From CAYYNP01 sp964472545 (GTDB lineage Bacteria; Planctomycetota; Planctomycetia; Pirellulales; Thermoguttaceae), in assembly GCA_964472545.1 (NCBI GenBank), contig CAYYNP010000016.1, positions 1 to 64,000 of the forward strand: 64,000 bases of DNA, read 5' to 3'. Under the pieces are notes generated by a model. It was given only the letters and a program-made list of their open reading frames with translations. It did not search any database and was not told the origin of the DNA. Made by a program: the position numbers and the translations under genes. This document shows positions 1-8,928 of this stretch, piece after piece. Within the stretch, counting starts at the first letter, position 1, and every line of letters starts with the position of its first letter.

Positions 1-56
1 AGATCGTCACCTACCCTCCACTTTGTGCCATTTGAGTTGAAACACTACACTACTGC

Positions 57-2153
57 CTACTGCCCACTTCCCGAAACCATCGCCAGCGAATCGATCACGG
101 TATCGCGGGTGATTTCGTTGTAGCTCAAGACGATCAATTGCGGGATGTGGGGACCGGTCATCTTCTTCAGTGCGGCGCGAATCTGTGGGCTGACCAACAC
201 CACCGGCGGGTGATTGGCCACGGTGAGTTTTTCGACCTCTTCGGCGATCATGCGGCACGTGGCCTCCACCGCTTGCGGCGAGAGGCGGACGAACAGCCCG
301 TGTTCGTTGTGGTCGAAGCCGGCGCGGATCTGGTCCTCCAACGCCGGGTCGAGGGTGACCACGTGCAAGTGCCCGTCGGCGCCGCGGTACTTCGTGCAAA
401 TCGTCCGCGCCAGCCGGTGGCGAACGTATTCGGTCAACAGGATGGGGTCCTTCGAGCGCGTGGCGTAGTCGCCGAGCGTCTCCAGGATGGCGCCCAATTG
501 GCGGATCGGCACGCCTTCGCGCAACAGCATCTGCAGGATCTGCTGCACCTCGCCCAGCTTCATCAGGCTGGGGATCAGCTCGTCGACCACCGCAGGAGAC
601 GTCTGGCGCAATTCGTCGACCAGGTGCTTGGCCGCATCGCGGGTGAGGATCTCGTCGGCGTGGCGGCGGACCGTCTCGGTCAGGTGGGTGGCGATCACGC
701 TGCCCGGCTCGACCACCGTGTAACCGAACATCTCGGCCTGATCGCGCACCGCCGGCTCGATCCACACGGCCGGCGTGCCGAACGCGGGGTCTTTGGTGGG
801 CGTGCCGGGCACTTTGCCGGTCGTTACGCCGGAGTCCATCGCCAGGAAACTGGCGGGAAAGACACTCCCCTCGGCCACGGGCATGTCGGCGATTTTCACG
901 CGATACTGGTTCTGCTCCAGACGCATGTTGTCGCGGATGCGGACCTTCGGCAGGATGATGCCGATGTCGGCCGCCACGTTCTGCCGCACGCGCTGGATCC
1001 GCTCCAACAGGTCGCCGCCACGGCGAGGGTCGGCCAGGCGAATCAGCCCTACGCCGATCTCGACCTCCATCGGGTCGACGGCCAGATAGTCCTCGATGCG
1101 TTCTTCGGCCGGCTTAGTTGCTTCCGCATCGCGCTTGGCCCGCTCGGAAGCCTCCGACGCCGACGTGCGGCGCGAGACAACCACCGCCAACGCCGCACAA
1201 CCGGATCCCAGAAGTAACAGCGGAACCTTGGGCAAGCTGGTGAAGACCAGCACGCCCAGGAATCCGGCCGCCACGGCCAACGCTTTTGGACGGGAAAAGA
1301 GCTGCTTGAGGAACTCGCTCGGCAGGTCGACCTTGTGGCTACTGCGGGTGACCAGTAGACCGGCGGCCAGCGAGATCAGAAAGGCGGGGACCTGGCTTAC
1401 CAGGCCGTCGCCGATCGTTAGCTTCGTGAACAACGCGCCTGCCTCGGCGAGACTCATTCCGGCCTCGACCATCCCGATGACCAGGCCGCCGACGATATTG
1501 ATCAGTGTAATCACGATGCCGGCGATGGCGTCGCCGCGGACGAACTTACTGGCACCGTCCATAGCCCCGAAGAAGTCGGCCTGCCGGGTGATCTCCTCGC
1601 GGCGTGCCTGGGCCTCGTGCTCGTCGATAATGCCGGCGTTCAGATCGGCGTCGATGGCCATTTGCCGGCCGGGCATACCGTCCAACGCAAATCGGGCCGC
1701 CACTTCACTGATCCGGGTGGCGCCTTTGGTGATCACCACGAACTGGATCAGCACGATGATCGCAAAGATGATCAGCCCCACCACGATCTTGTCGCCGGCC
1801 ACAAACTCGCCGAAACTCTTGATCACGCCCCCGGCCGCCAACATCCGATCGGTCTCGGCCCGGGTGAGGATCAGCCGCGTGGTGGCCACGTTCAACACCA
1901 GGCGGAAGAGCGTGGTGGCCAGCAGAAGCGAGGGGAAGATGCTGAATTCCAGTGGCGAGCGAACGTAGATCGTGGTCAGCAGGATCACCACGGCCACGGT
2001 GATGTTGGCCGCCAGCAAGAGGTTCATCAGCGCAGACGGCAGCGGGACCATAATCACCAGCACGCTGGCGATGATCCCTATCGGCAGGATCAGATCTTGA
2101 ATTTGGGCCGCCGGGCCCGACGCCGCATCGCGCGGCGCTTCTGAAGAGGCCAT
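57..2153 (-). CDS. flhA: Flagellar biosynthesis protein FlhA (type III export gate)
   Basis: FlhA forms the nonameric export gate of the flagellar type III secretion apparatus in the inner membrane; its cytoplasmic domain docks chaperone-substrate complexes. The 698-residue length is normal for the family. The N-terminal half (about residues 20-330) holds the expected hydrophobic segments and the hallmark stretch RLVLNVATTRLIL followed by a polar loop; residues from about 350 on form the soluble cytoplasmic domain. The ATG at 2153 gives a short polar leader before the first membrane span. No other flagellar gene is visible in the window, although the 5' neighbourhood on the minus strand is open to other genes beyond 2154. 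Identification is secure at family level; flagellar FlhA is preferred over the virulence paralogue because of overall similarity and planctomycete biology. Confidence 0.95.
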   Translation of the reverse strand: MASSEAPRDAASGPAAQIQDLILPIGIIASVLVIMVPLPSALMNLLLAANITVAVVILLTTIYVRSPLEFSIFPSLLLATTLFRLVLNVATTRLILTRAETDRMLAAGGVIKSFGEFVAGDKIVVGLIIFAIIVLIQFVVITKGATRISEVAARFALDGMPGRQMAIDADLNAGIIDEHEAQARREEITRQADFFGAMDGASKFVRGDAIAGIVITLINIVGGLVIGMVEAGMSLAEAGALFTKLTIGDGLVSQVPAFLISLAAGLLVTRSSHKVDLPSEFLKQLFSRPKALAVAAGFLGVLVFTSLPKVPLLLLGSGCAALAVVVSRRTSASEASERAKRDAEATKPAEERIEDYLAVDPMEVEIGVGLIRLADPRRGGDLLERIQRVRQNVAADIGIILPKVRIRDNMRLEQNQYRVKIADMPVAEGSVFPASFLAMDSGVTTGKVPGTPTKDPAFGTPAVWIEPAVRDQAEMFGYTVVEPGSVIATHLTETVRRHADEILTRDAAKHLVDELRQTSPAVVDELIPSLMKLGEVQQILQMLLREGVPIRQLGAILETLGDYATRSKDPILLTEYVRHRLARTICTKYRGADGHLHVVTLDPALEDQIRAGFDHNEHGLFVRLSPQAVEATCRMIAEEVEKLTVANHPPVVLVSPQIRAALKKMTGPHIPQLIVLSYNEITRDTVIDSLAMVSGSGQ

Positions 2154-2627
2154 CCGCCGCTCCGGGCGCGCTTCGGTTTGAACGTGAGATGATTACGGTA
2201 GAAGAGCGACGGACGGTACCCGAAAGGGTAATGAGTGTCCAGGCCGGTTTGGGTGACGGAGGCACGTAGTCATGGGGCAGATCCGGCGAAACGGGCCCTG
2301 ACGGCGTCGGAAGCTGAAGCCCAGGGCCGACACAGCCTTCGAGTAGGCCCCCGGCCGGGAAAGCGATACCCCACATGGGTCGTTTGGCGTGTGGTGTCGG
2401 GCATTCGCCAGCGACACTTCTGCCGTGCAAACCGCCCGGGAGCTTCCGCCCCCGGCTAGTGTGGGTTGAGGTGGTTGGCGTTGCGTTTTCCGCCGTGATT
2501 CGCCTTCGGAGGATTAGCGGGGGGTTTGCATCGGTGTCGTTTGTCCGGTAGGCTGGTAAGAGTAGTGAGAGTGGACTGACACGAGATGGACGATCGAGTG
2601 TTGACCTTTCCCCCAAGGAGTACTACT
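2154..2627. other. Intergenic region with a series of stable hairpins
   Basis: This 474-base stretch lies between the divergently transcribed flhA and the LRR lipoprotein gene and has no convincing reading frame. It contains several hairpins: TACCC-GAAA-GGGTA at 2217-2230 (GNRA loop), GGCCCTG/CAGGGCC at 2294-2300/2322-2328, and GTGTCG/CGACAC at 2394-2399/2412-2417 with an inner GGC-ATTC-GCC. The density suggests a structured RNA on one strand or leader structures. I could not match it to RNase P RNA, tmRNA, SRP RNA, 6S RNA or a cobalamin riboswitch. Confidence 0.4.
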
Positions 2628-4175
2628 GTGACGAAGCATTGGATTGTGCCATTGAGCCTATTGGGGCTGCTTTGCCTAGTTGGATGCCCCTCGTCGGGCC
2701 CTGCCCCGGCCAACAAAGCCACGCCCAAAGTGCCGGTTACCGCCAGACCCCCGGCTCCCGAGATCGACTTTCAGACCGCGGCCGACGTCTTGGGCTCGGA
2801 TCCCCGAGCGGTGCTTGGTTTCATCCTCGCGTATGAGTCGTCGATTCCCCCGCAAGTGGCCGCGAACGTGCTCGCGTCGGATCGGCGAATACTGACCGAG
2901 TTCATCCGGCTCCACAACGGCGGGCGAGGTCCTGACGTCCCCCCAGCGGCACCCACGAGCGAGAAGGCCCTGGTCGAGTTGATGAAGAGCAATGCCGAGT
3001 TCTTTGCGGTGGTATCGAAGATCGAGGAACTTGGCGGGCGGTTGGTCTTTGATGACGCGAGCAACCTGATCGGCATCGATCTCGAAGAGATGCAGAGCAC
3101 CGACGCCGACGTGGCGATGCTGGCCAAATTACCCAACCTCACCAGTGTACATCTCTGGGGTGCGGATATCTCCGACAAGGGCGCCGAAGAACTCAAGAAT
3201 CTTCCGAACGTGACCGACCTGATGCTCTTCAACACGGCAATCACCGATGAGGGCATGCAGCACGTGGCCGAGTTGAGCAACGTCAAGACGCTCAACCTCC
3301 GCCGCAGCAGCTACCTCTCCGACGCCGGGTTGGAGCCTCTGAAGAAGATGACCAACCTCCGCGTGCTCAATCTGCTTTACAACTACTTCACCGACGACGG
3401 CATGGTCCATCTGGCCGGGATGAAGGACTTACAGCAGTTGGACCTGCGGGGATGCATGCTGATCGGCGACGGCGGCCTGGAACACCTCAAAGGGCTCGAG
3501 AACCTCACGCACCTGAAGCTGCGCAGCTCGGCCATCTACGACGCCGGTCTGGGACACCTGGCCGGGTTGACCAAGCTCGTGGCGCTCTCGATCGAGGACG
3601 CCGGCGTCACCGACGAAGGTATGGCTGCCTTGAAGGACCTGGTCAACCTCAAAGAACTGAATATCAACCGGACCTACGTCACCGACACGGGCTTCCAACA
3701 CTTGGCGAAACTCACGCAACTGAAGAGCCTGTTCATACGCGACCTGCGCATCAATGGCACGGGACTGGTCCATTTGAAGGACGCCGCCGATCTGGATTTG
3801 ATCGACGTCCGCGAGTCGGATATCGACGACGCGGCCTTGGAACACTTCAAGCCGCTGGCCAAGCTCAGATGGCTCGACCTCTGGCACACGCAGATCACCG
3901 ACGCCGGGTTGGAACATCTCACCGGCCTGGGGGCGTTGGAATACCTGGGGCTCGAGGAAGACGGCATCAGCGACGCCGGAGTGGCCCATGTTGCCAAGAT
4001 CGCCTCGCTGGAAGAACTGAACATCAAGGGGAACCAGGATATTACCGACGCCTCCGTCGAGCACTTGAAGAAGCTGACGGCTTTGAAGAAGCTGCATCTG
4101 ACGCTGACCGCGATCAGCGACGAAGGCGCCCAACAACTCCAAGAGGCCTTGCCGGATTGCCAGGTGATTCGTTAG
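2628..4175 (+). CDS. Leucine-rich-repeat lipoprotein
   Basis: This is a predicted secreted, lipid-anchored protein made almost wholly of leucine-rich repeats, probably a protein- or surface-binding scaffold. The start is taken as the GTG at 2628 because AAGGAG at 2615-2620 lies 7 bases upstream; the open frame extends 14 codons further (ATG 2586) but would put extra polar residues ahead of the signal peptide. From the GTG the protein begins MTKHWIVPLSLLGLLCLVGC, a type II signal peptide with lipobox LVGC. About 15 repeats of roughly 24 residues follow, with the pattern LxxLxxLxxLxLxxTxITDxGL, the cysteine-free bacterial LRR type common in planctomycetes. It stands alone, 48 bases before the aminotransferase gene on the same strand. 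The ligand is unknown. Confidence 0.85.
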   Translation: MTKHWIVPLSLLGLLCLVGCPSSGPAPANKATPKVPVTARPPAPEIDFQTAADVLGSDPRAVLGFILAYESSIPPQVAANVLASDRRILTEFIRLHNGGRGPDVPPAAPTSEKALVELMKSNAEFFAVVSKIEELGGRLVFDDASNLIGIDLEEMQSTDADVAMLAKLPNLTSVHLWGADISDKGAEELKNLPNVTDLMLFNTAITDEGMQHVAELSNVKTLNLRRSSYLSDAGLEPLKKMTNLRVLNLLYNYFTDDGMVHLAGMKDLQQLDLRGCMLIGDGGLEHLKGLENLTHLKLRSSAIYDAGLGHLAGLTKLVALSIEDAGVTDEGMAALKDLVNLKELNINRTYVTDTGFQHLAKLTQLKSLFIRDLRINGTGLVHLKDAADLDLIDVRESDIDDAALEHFKPLAKLRWLDLWHTQITDAGLEHLTGLGALEYLGLEEDGISDAGVAHVAKIASLEELNIKGNQDITDASVEHLKKLTALKKLHLTLTAISDEGAQQLQEALPDCQVIR

Positions 4176-4223
4176 CATCGACGGCACCGGTTTGCGGGGG
4201 CGGCCATTACGGGGGTCCGCACG

Positions 4224-5504
4224 ATGTGGGTGCGAAAACGGATTGACATAGCCTGGACGGACCTGGCGTACGGGGCCGTGAGTTGCTGCCTGCCGCGCAA
4301 CCGGCGCGGCCTGCTGGATCGGATCGCCCACTTCTGGACGCCGTCGGACGACGTGCTGGTCAGCCTTTCGGTCCGCAGCGGTTTCGATCTGCTGCTGGCG
4401 AGCCTGGAGTTGCCACCCAAGAGCGAGGTGCTCATCGCCGCGGCCAACATCGCCGACATGGCACGCATCGTGGAACACCACGGCCTGGTGCCGGTGCCGG
4501 TCGAACTCGACGTGGAGCGGATGGCCCCCAACGCGGATGCCCTCCGCCGGGCGGTTACTCCTGCCACCAAGGCCATCCTCGCCGCCCACCTCTTCGGCAG
4601 CCGTATCGACCTGGAGCCGATCTTCCAGGTAGCTCGCCAACACGGATTGCTCTTCTTTGAAGACTGCGCCCAGACCTTCGACGGCGGCCGATACCAGGGG
4701 CACCCCGACAGCGACGTGGTGATGTTCAGCTTCGGGTCGGTGAAGACCTCCACGGCGCTGGGCGGCGGGATCCTCCGCGTCCGCAATGCAGATGTTCTGC
4801 AGCGGATGCGGGATCGCCAGGCCGAGTATCCGCGGCAGCAACGCCGTGCCTATTTCTCCCGGCTGCTGAAGTACGCCAGCATGAAGCTGGGCTCGCTGCC
4901 GTATATCTTCGGCCTCTCGGTCTGGGTCTACGGCCTCTTCGGCGGCGACCACGACCGGCTGATCGGCGAAGCCGCGCGAGGCTTTCGCGGCGGTGACTTC
5001 TTCACCCGCATCCGCCAGCGGCCCTCCACGCCGTTATTGGACGTGCTCTGGCGGCGGCTGCGGAAGTTCAACGCCAAACACTTCGCCAAGCGGATCGCCA
5101 GCGGGGAGTATCTGGCCGAACGGTTGCAGCGGTGTTTGGACTGCCCGGCGGTCGGCATGGGGCCGCATTCCTATTGGGCGTTTCCGGTCGTGGTCGACGA
5201 CCCGGATCGTCTGCAAGCGACCTTGGCCCGAGCCGGCTTCGATTGCACGCAAGGCCATAACCTCCACGCCTGCGAGGCCCCGGCCGATCGTCCGGAGCTT
5301 GATCCGGTGGCCGCACGCACGGCTTTGGACGGGATGGTCTACTTGCCGTGTTATCCCGAACTGCCCAAGTCGGCACTGAAGCGGATGGCCGAGGTGTTGG
5401 TCAACGAATTCGGCCGCAAGGATGAGCCTGCCGGATCAAACGGCGCATCGGCTGCCGAACAGCGTCCTGCCGAGGAGCACGAACTTCCACCCGCCGGGCG
5501 ATGA
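4224..5504 (+). CDS. DegT/DnrJ/EryC1-family PLP-dependent aminotransferase
   Basis: Members of this fold-type I family transfer an amino group to keto-sugars for surface polysaccharide or natural-product sugars. The 426-residue protein has the family core: EDCAQTFDG with the PLP-binding Asp near residue 147, and FGSVKTSTALGGG with the likely Schiff-base Lys at residue 174. The C-terminus is an acidic and polar tail. The stop at 5502-5504 is followed 7 bases later by the likely start of the next gene, so the two are probably co-transcribed. The substrate cannot be read from sequence; the neighbour is not a recognised sugar-pathway gene, so a role outside nucleotide-sugar synthesis is possible. 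Confidence 0.85.
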   Translation: MWVRKRIDIAWTDLAYGAVSCCLPRNRRGLLDRIAHFWTPSDDVLVSLSVRSGFDLLLASLELPPKSEVLIAAANIADMARIVEHHGLVPVPVELDVERMAPNADALRRAVTPATKAILAAHLFGSRIDLEPIFQVARQHGLLFFEDCAQTFDGGRYQGHPDSDVVMFSFGSVKTSTALGGGILRVRNADVLQRMRDRQAEYPRQQRRAYFSRLLKYASMKLGSLPYIFGLSVWVYGLFGGDHDRLIGEAARGFRGGDFFTRIRQRPSTPLLDVLWRRLRKFNAKHFAKRIASGEYLAERLQRCLDCPAVGMGPHSYWAFPVVVDDPDRLQATLARAGFDCTQGHNLHACEAPADRPELDPVAARTALDGMVYLPCYPELPKSALKRMAEVLVNEFGRKDEPAGSNGASAAEQRPAEEHELPPAGR

Positions 5505-5511
5505 GCCGATC

Positions 5512-6735
5512 ATGCAGTGCCGAATCACCGATCCCGCCCATCTGCTGGCGGCGATGCGCATCGCCTTGACACAAGGCGGCCAGTTCCTCGCCGGACGCCT
5601 CGCCCCGAACGGGCCGATTCTCGCTCGCCGCAACGTGAGCTACGTCCACAAGACGACCTGGGGTATGTTCGCCGCCGGAGTCCAACACGAAACGATCGCC
5701 CGGTTGCTCGATTGGGCAGCCGCCGAGGCCCTGCAAGACAACGGCGACTTCTACTTCCCCGACGAGCCGATCGAATACAAGGACTTCCAGCGCGTCTACC
5801 GCCCGCTGAACTTCTGCCGAGTGGCCGCCTGGATCGGCCATCCGTTGGGCCGCGACCGCCGCGTGATCGACCGCATCTTGCAGTATCAGCACGAGCCGTC
5901 CGGGGGCGTGTTTCACTTCATCGGCGACGATCCGGCCCGGGTCGAGGAACCCGAGAGCATCGGCACGCTCAACACCAGCTTCTTCGGCCACCTGATGCTG
6001 GCCATCGGCGAACACGATCGGGCCGTTGCTGCGGGCGATTGGCTCTGCCGTTGGGTCGAGGCAAACCGGGAGCCGATGGCACGAGGGTTGGTCTACACCA
6101 AGATGACGCCCGACGGGGAGTTGCTCACCGATGTGAAGCCTGGCGAGCGCATCGGCAGCATCGTCGATCTCGAACACGCGAAGCAGGAATTCTGGAACGT
6201 CGGCACCGCGATGGCCTACTTGGCCGTACTCTACGAGGCCGTACACAGCGACTGCACGCCGGCCGACGACCGTGGGCGGCGGTATCTCGACGCCGCGCTG
6301 GCTCTGCTGGACTTCGAGGCGCGAATGCCGTTGGAGACCTATCTCTGGCCGTCGAAGTGCAAGGTCGGCTGGGGGGCGGGCGAGTTGTTGCGGGTGTTGG
6401 TTAAGTACGGGGCAGAAGACGAGGGCCAGATCGAAAAGGCCGAACGCGTGGCCGAACGCGTGGCGGCGTTCACCTTTCTCGACAACCAACTCCCCGATGG
6501 CGGCTGGGCGTGGATGCACTATCCGCTCTCCGAGCAGATCCCCGAAATGGCCTTCAGCTACAAGCCGCTAAAACACTCCGTCCGCGTGCCCGACGAGCCG
6601 ATTCCCGATTCGCAGACGATCTTCCTTTCGCGAGAGGAGATCACCGGGGAGTTTCTCGGCGAGATGAAGGCGATCGAGCAGGGCGTGGCAGCCTGGTTGG
6701 AATCGGCATCGAGCCGCCGTGTCGGCGACGGCTAG
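5512..6735 (+). CDS. Conserved hypothetical protein, alpha/alpha-toroid-like
   Basis: I do not recognise a specific family. The protein (407 residues from the ATG at 5512) is helical with aromatic-rich repeats such as NLNTSFFGHLMLAIG, FWNVGTAMAYLAVLYEA and DGGWAWMH, resembling the (alpha/alpha)6 toroids of epimerases, glycosidases and terpene-cyclase-like folds. No signal peptide is visible. The ATG at 5422 would overlap the aminotransferase by 83 bases and lacks a spaced Shine-Dalgarno site, so 5512 is preferred although its own ribosome site is weak. Its place immediately behind a DegT aminotransferase suggests carbohydrate or secondary metabolism. The TAG stop lies inside the left arm of an inverted-repeat element. 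Confidence 0.6.
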   Translation: MQCRITDPAHLLAAMRIALTQGGQFLAGRLAPNGPILARRNVSYVHKTTWGMFAAGVQHETIARLLDWAAAEALQDNGDFYFPDEPIEYKDFQRVYRPLNFCRVAAWIGHPLGRDRRVIDRILQYQHEPSGGVFHFIGDDPARVEEPESIGTLNTSFFGHLMLAIGEHDRAVAAGDWLCRWVEANREPMARGLVYTKMTPDGELLTDVKPGERIGSIVDLEHAKQEFWNVGTAMAYLAVLYEAVHSDCTPADDRGRRYLDAALALLDFEARMPLETYLWPSKCKVGWGAGELLRVLVKYGAEDEGQIEKAERVAERVAAFTFLDNQLPDGGWAWMHYPLSEQIPEMAFSYKPLKHSVRVPDEPIPDSQTIFLSREEITGEFLGEMKAIEQGVAAWLESASSRRVGDG

Positions 6736-6877
6736 CAGCCCGTTGAAAAACGGCGAAACTGGGTGCCACTGCTGGCTTGCCCAGCAGTGCAGAGTTGAAA
6801 CTGACGCAAAGACACTGCTGGGCAAGCCAGCAGTGGCACCCGAATCATCGAGATCCTACTTCTTCAACGGGCTGCTA
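6733..6877. repeat. 145-base composite inverted-repeat element
   Basis: The ends are perfect 15-base inverted repeats (6733-6747 TAGCAGCCCGTTGAA and 6863-6877). Inside them lies a second perfect 29-base inverted repeat at 6761-6789 and 6813-6841 around a 23-base loop. The left terminus supplies the TAG stop of the preceding gene. No open frame is present, so this resembles a MITE or REP-type element. A short hairpin GGTGCG-TAA-CGCACC follows at 6889-6903. Confidence 0.8.
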
Positions 6878-6935
6878 AACAGTCGTAGGGTGCGTAACGC
6901 ACCATGTTGCGGCTCGCTTCACTCCCCCTACGGCA

Positions 6936-8300
6936 TCACATCTGGGCCAACTCCTTCCACAACCTCGCACTAGCCCGAATGCCGCGGTGAAAGTCGGCCA
7001 GGCAGAACTTCTCGTTCGGGGCGTGGGTGTTGTCGTCGTCCTGGCCCCAGCCGATCAGCAGGATGTCGGCACCGAGCGTCTGGTGGAAGGTGGTCATCAC
7101 GGGGATTGAGCCGCCCTCGCGCGCGTAGACCGGCGGACAGCCGAAGGCGTCTTCGACGGCCCGAGCGGCCGCCGCGATGTAGGGGCTTTCCAGCGGCACC
7201 AACACACCGGGGGCCGAGTGACAGTCAATCAACTCCATTTCGATGCCCGGCGGGCATAACTCGGCCAGGCGCCGTTTCAGCCCCGCAAAAACCGTGGCCG
7301 GCTGTTGGTTGGGCACCAGCCGAAAGCTGAACTTCGCGCCGGCCGTCCCCGGCAGCACGGTCTTGGCGCCGTCGCCCTGATAGCCGCCCCAGAGACCGTT
7401 GACGTCGTACGTCGGGCGGGCCCAACGCCGCTCGAGCACCGTGTATCCGGCTTCGCCGGTCGTGTCGTCAACGCCGAGTTGCCGCAGATACTCCGGCTCG
7501 TCGAAGCCCAACGCAGCGAAGCCTTCGCGTTCTCGGTCGGAAAGCGGCACCACGTCGTCGTAAAAACCCTCGATCTGCACGCGGCCCTGATCGTCGACCA
7601 GGCCGGTGAGCATCGCGGCCAGGGCGTTGGCCGGGTTGGTCACCGTGCCGCCGAAAGTGCCGGAGTGCAAGTCGCGATCCGGGCCGGTCAGCCGCAGTTC
7701 ATAGTAGGCGATGCCCCGCAGCCCGTACGTGATTGCCGGCTGGCCGGGCGCGAACTGGGCCCCGTCGCTGACCACAATACAATCGCATGCCAGCTTCTGG
7801 GCCTCTTCGACGATAAACTTCTCCAGGCTCTCGCCGCCGACCTCTTCTTCGCCTTCGATGAGAAACTTCAGGTTCAGCGGCAGGCCGCCCTCGACTCTTA
7901 CCCAAGCTTCGGCGCTTTTGACGTGCGTGAGCAACTGTCCCTTGTCGTCGGTGGCTCCTCGGGCGTAGAGGTTGCCGTCGCGGCGGGTCGGCTCGAACGG
8001 CGGTGACAGCCACTCGTCCAACGGGTCGGTCGGCTGCACGTCGTAGTGGCCGTAGACCAGCGCCGTGGGGGCCCCGGCCACCGGCGGCGACTCGGCATAG
8101 ACCAGCGGATGGCCGTCGGTGGGGATCACCTCGGTTGCAAATCCCAGTGTGCGAAACTGCTCGGCCACCCACGCGCCGGCCCGATGCACGTCGTCGCGGC
8201 GGTCGGGGTCGGCACTGATGCTGGGGATCCGCAACAGCTCGCACAGTTCCTCCTCAAAACGGTCGGCGTGCGTTTGCAGATAGGCGTCGATATCGGACAT
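6936..8300 (-). CDS. M20-family dipeptidase / metallo-aminoacylase
   Basis: This is a cytoplasmic di-zinc hydrolase of peptidase family M20 that cleaves dipeptides or N-acyl amino acids. The first metal-site motif GHYDVQP lies at residues 84-90, the bridging Asp in ATDDKGQ at about 116-122, the catalytic Glu in EGEEEVGG at about 149-156, and a late His in FHQTLGADILLIGWG. Length (454 residues) and layout match the dipeptidase subgroup. The start is the ATG at 8300 (MSDIDAYLQTH), which has an AGAGG ribosome site nine bases upstream; the open frame continues to 8417 but that extension contains the tandem repeats of the divergent promoter region. The clpS gene is transcribed divergently. Confidence 0.9.
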   Translation of the reverse strand: MSDIDAYLQTHADRFEEELCELLRIPSISADPDRRDDVHRAGAWVAEQFRTLGFATEVIPTDGHPLVYAESPPVAGAPTALVYGHYDVQPTDPLDEWLSPPFEPTRRDGNLYARGATDDKGQLLTHVKSAEAWVRVEGGLPLNLKFLIEGEEEVGGESLEKFIVEEAQKLACDCIVVSDGAQFAPGQPAITYGLRGIAYYELRLTGPDRDLHSGTFGGTVTNPANALAAMLTGLVDDQGRVQIEGFYDDVVPLSDREREGFAALGFDEPEYLRQLGVDDTTGEAGYTVLERRWARPTYDVNGLWGGYQGDGAKTVLPGTAGAKFSFRLVPNQQPATVFAGLKRRLAELCPPGIEMELIDCHSAPGVLVPLESPYIAAAARAVEDAFGCPPVYAREGGSIPVMTTFHQTLGADILLIGWGQDDDNTHAPNEKFCLADFHRGIRASARLWKELAQM

Positions 8301-8394
8301 GCTGCGAAACCTCTTGTAGATCAGTAGGTTGGGGCATTCGGGGCTGTTCCTGAGCGTGTGACCGCAGTATAATGGGCCGTGTCGAATTCGACCA

Positions 8395-8433
8395 TCGGGG
8401 GCAATTATCGGGGGCAATTATCGGGGGCAATTA
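8395..8433. repeat. Three perfect 13-base tandem repeats
   Basis: The unit TCGGGGGCAATTA occurs three times without a gap (8395-8407, 8408-8420, 8421-8433), and a degenerate partial copy follows. It lies between the divergent M20 peptidase and clpS genes, just upstream of a large hairpin, so it could be an iterated regulator site or simple slippage. Confidence 0.85.
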
Positions 8434-8445
8434 TCCTGGGCAACA

Positions 8446-8525
8446 CCGTAGCTGAACTCGCAAGAGTTCAGGCCGTTCGACAGTCCTGCCCTGGCCCCGC
8501 TGAACTCTTGCGAGTCCAGCTACGG
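8446..8525. repeat. Inverted-repeat hairpin element, family A (copy 1)
   Basis: Arms at 8446-8471 and 8500-8525 are 26 bases long and pair at 25 positions around a 28-base loop. The left arm also folds on itself (CTGAACTC-GCAA-GAGTTCAG, 8452-8471). The arm is clearly related to the perfect 27-base arms at 28247-28334: 20 of 26 positions agree, and the differences are matched on both arms, so pairing is kept. Confidence 0.8.
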
Positions 8526-8552
8526 TCGTGGTGGAATCGTCGAGGTATCACG

Positions 8553-8918
8553 ATGAATGACTCTGACGTCGCCGTCGAAGAACCGCTGCAGGAGACGCTC
8601 CGCCAGCGTCGCCAGAGCGAGCGTGCGCGCCCCAAACGGCAACCACGCTACAACGTGGTCCTCTGGGACGACCAAGAGCACACCTACGACTACGTGATCG
8701 CGATGTTGCAGGAAGTCTTCGGCCATCCGCTGGAAAAAGGGTTCCAAATGGCCAAGGCCGTCGACACACAAGGCCGCGTCGTCGTGCTCACCACGACCAA
8801 GGAACACGCCGAACTGAAGCGCGACCAAATCCACGCCTACGGCAAAGACGATCTGATCGCCGGCTGCAAGGGGTCGATGTGGGCGAGCATCGAGAAGGTC
8901 GAGGGCAGCGACGAATGA
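8553..8918 (+). CDS. clpS: ClpS-like adaptor of the Clp protease
   Basis: ClpS binds the N-domain of ClpA/ClpC and delivers N-degron substrates to ClpP. The start is the ATG at 8553, with GAGGT at 8542-8546; the open frame runs to 8379 but crosses the tandem repeats and hairpin. A basic N-terminal extension of about 33 residues precedes a typical ClpS core beginning YNVVLWDDQEHTYDYVIAML. The family motif NDD is WDD here, and the His of the usual AVHxxG segment is Asp (AVDTQGR), so two positions that contact the substrate amino group in characterised ClpS are changed. The family assignment is good; N-degron specificity is uncertain. It is followed 10 bases later by mtaB. Confidence 0.8.
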   Translation: MNDSDVAVEEPLQETLRQRRQSERARPKRQPRYNVVLWDDQEHTYDYVIAMLQEVFGHPLEKGFQMAKAVDTQGRVVVLTTTKEHAELKRDQIHAYGKDDLIAGCKGSMWASIEKVEGSDE

Positions 8919-8928
8919 CGAGTGTTGC

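Noticed and set aside
2154..2585. RNase P RNA, tmRNA or SRP RNA in the flhA upstream gap
   Set aside because: None of the diagnostic conserved sequences of these RNAs could be found on either strand.
3429..4952. 507-codon antisense frame over the LRR and aminotransferase genes
   Set aside because: Its composition is that of an antisense of real coding DNA in GC-rich sequence, with no motif or ribosome site.
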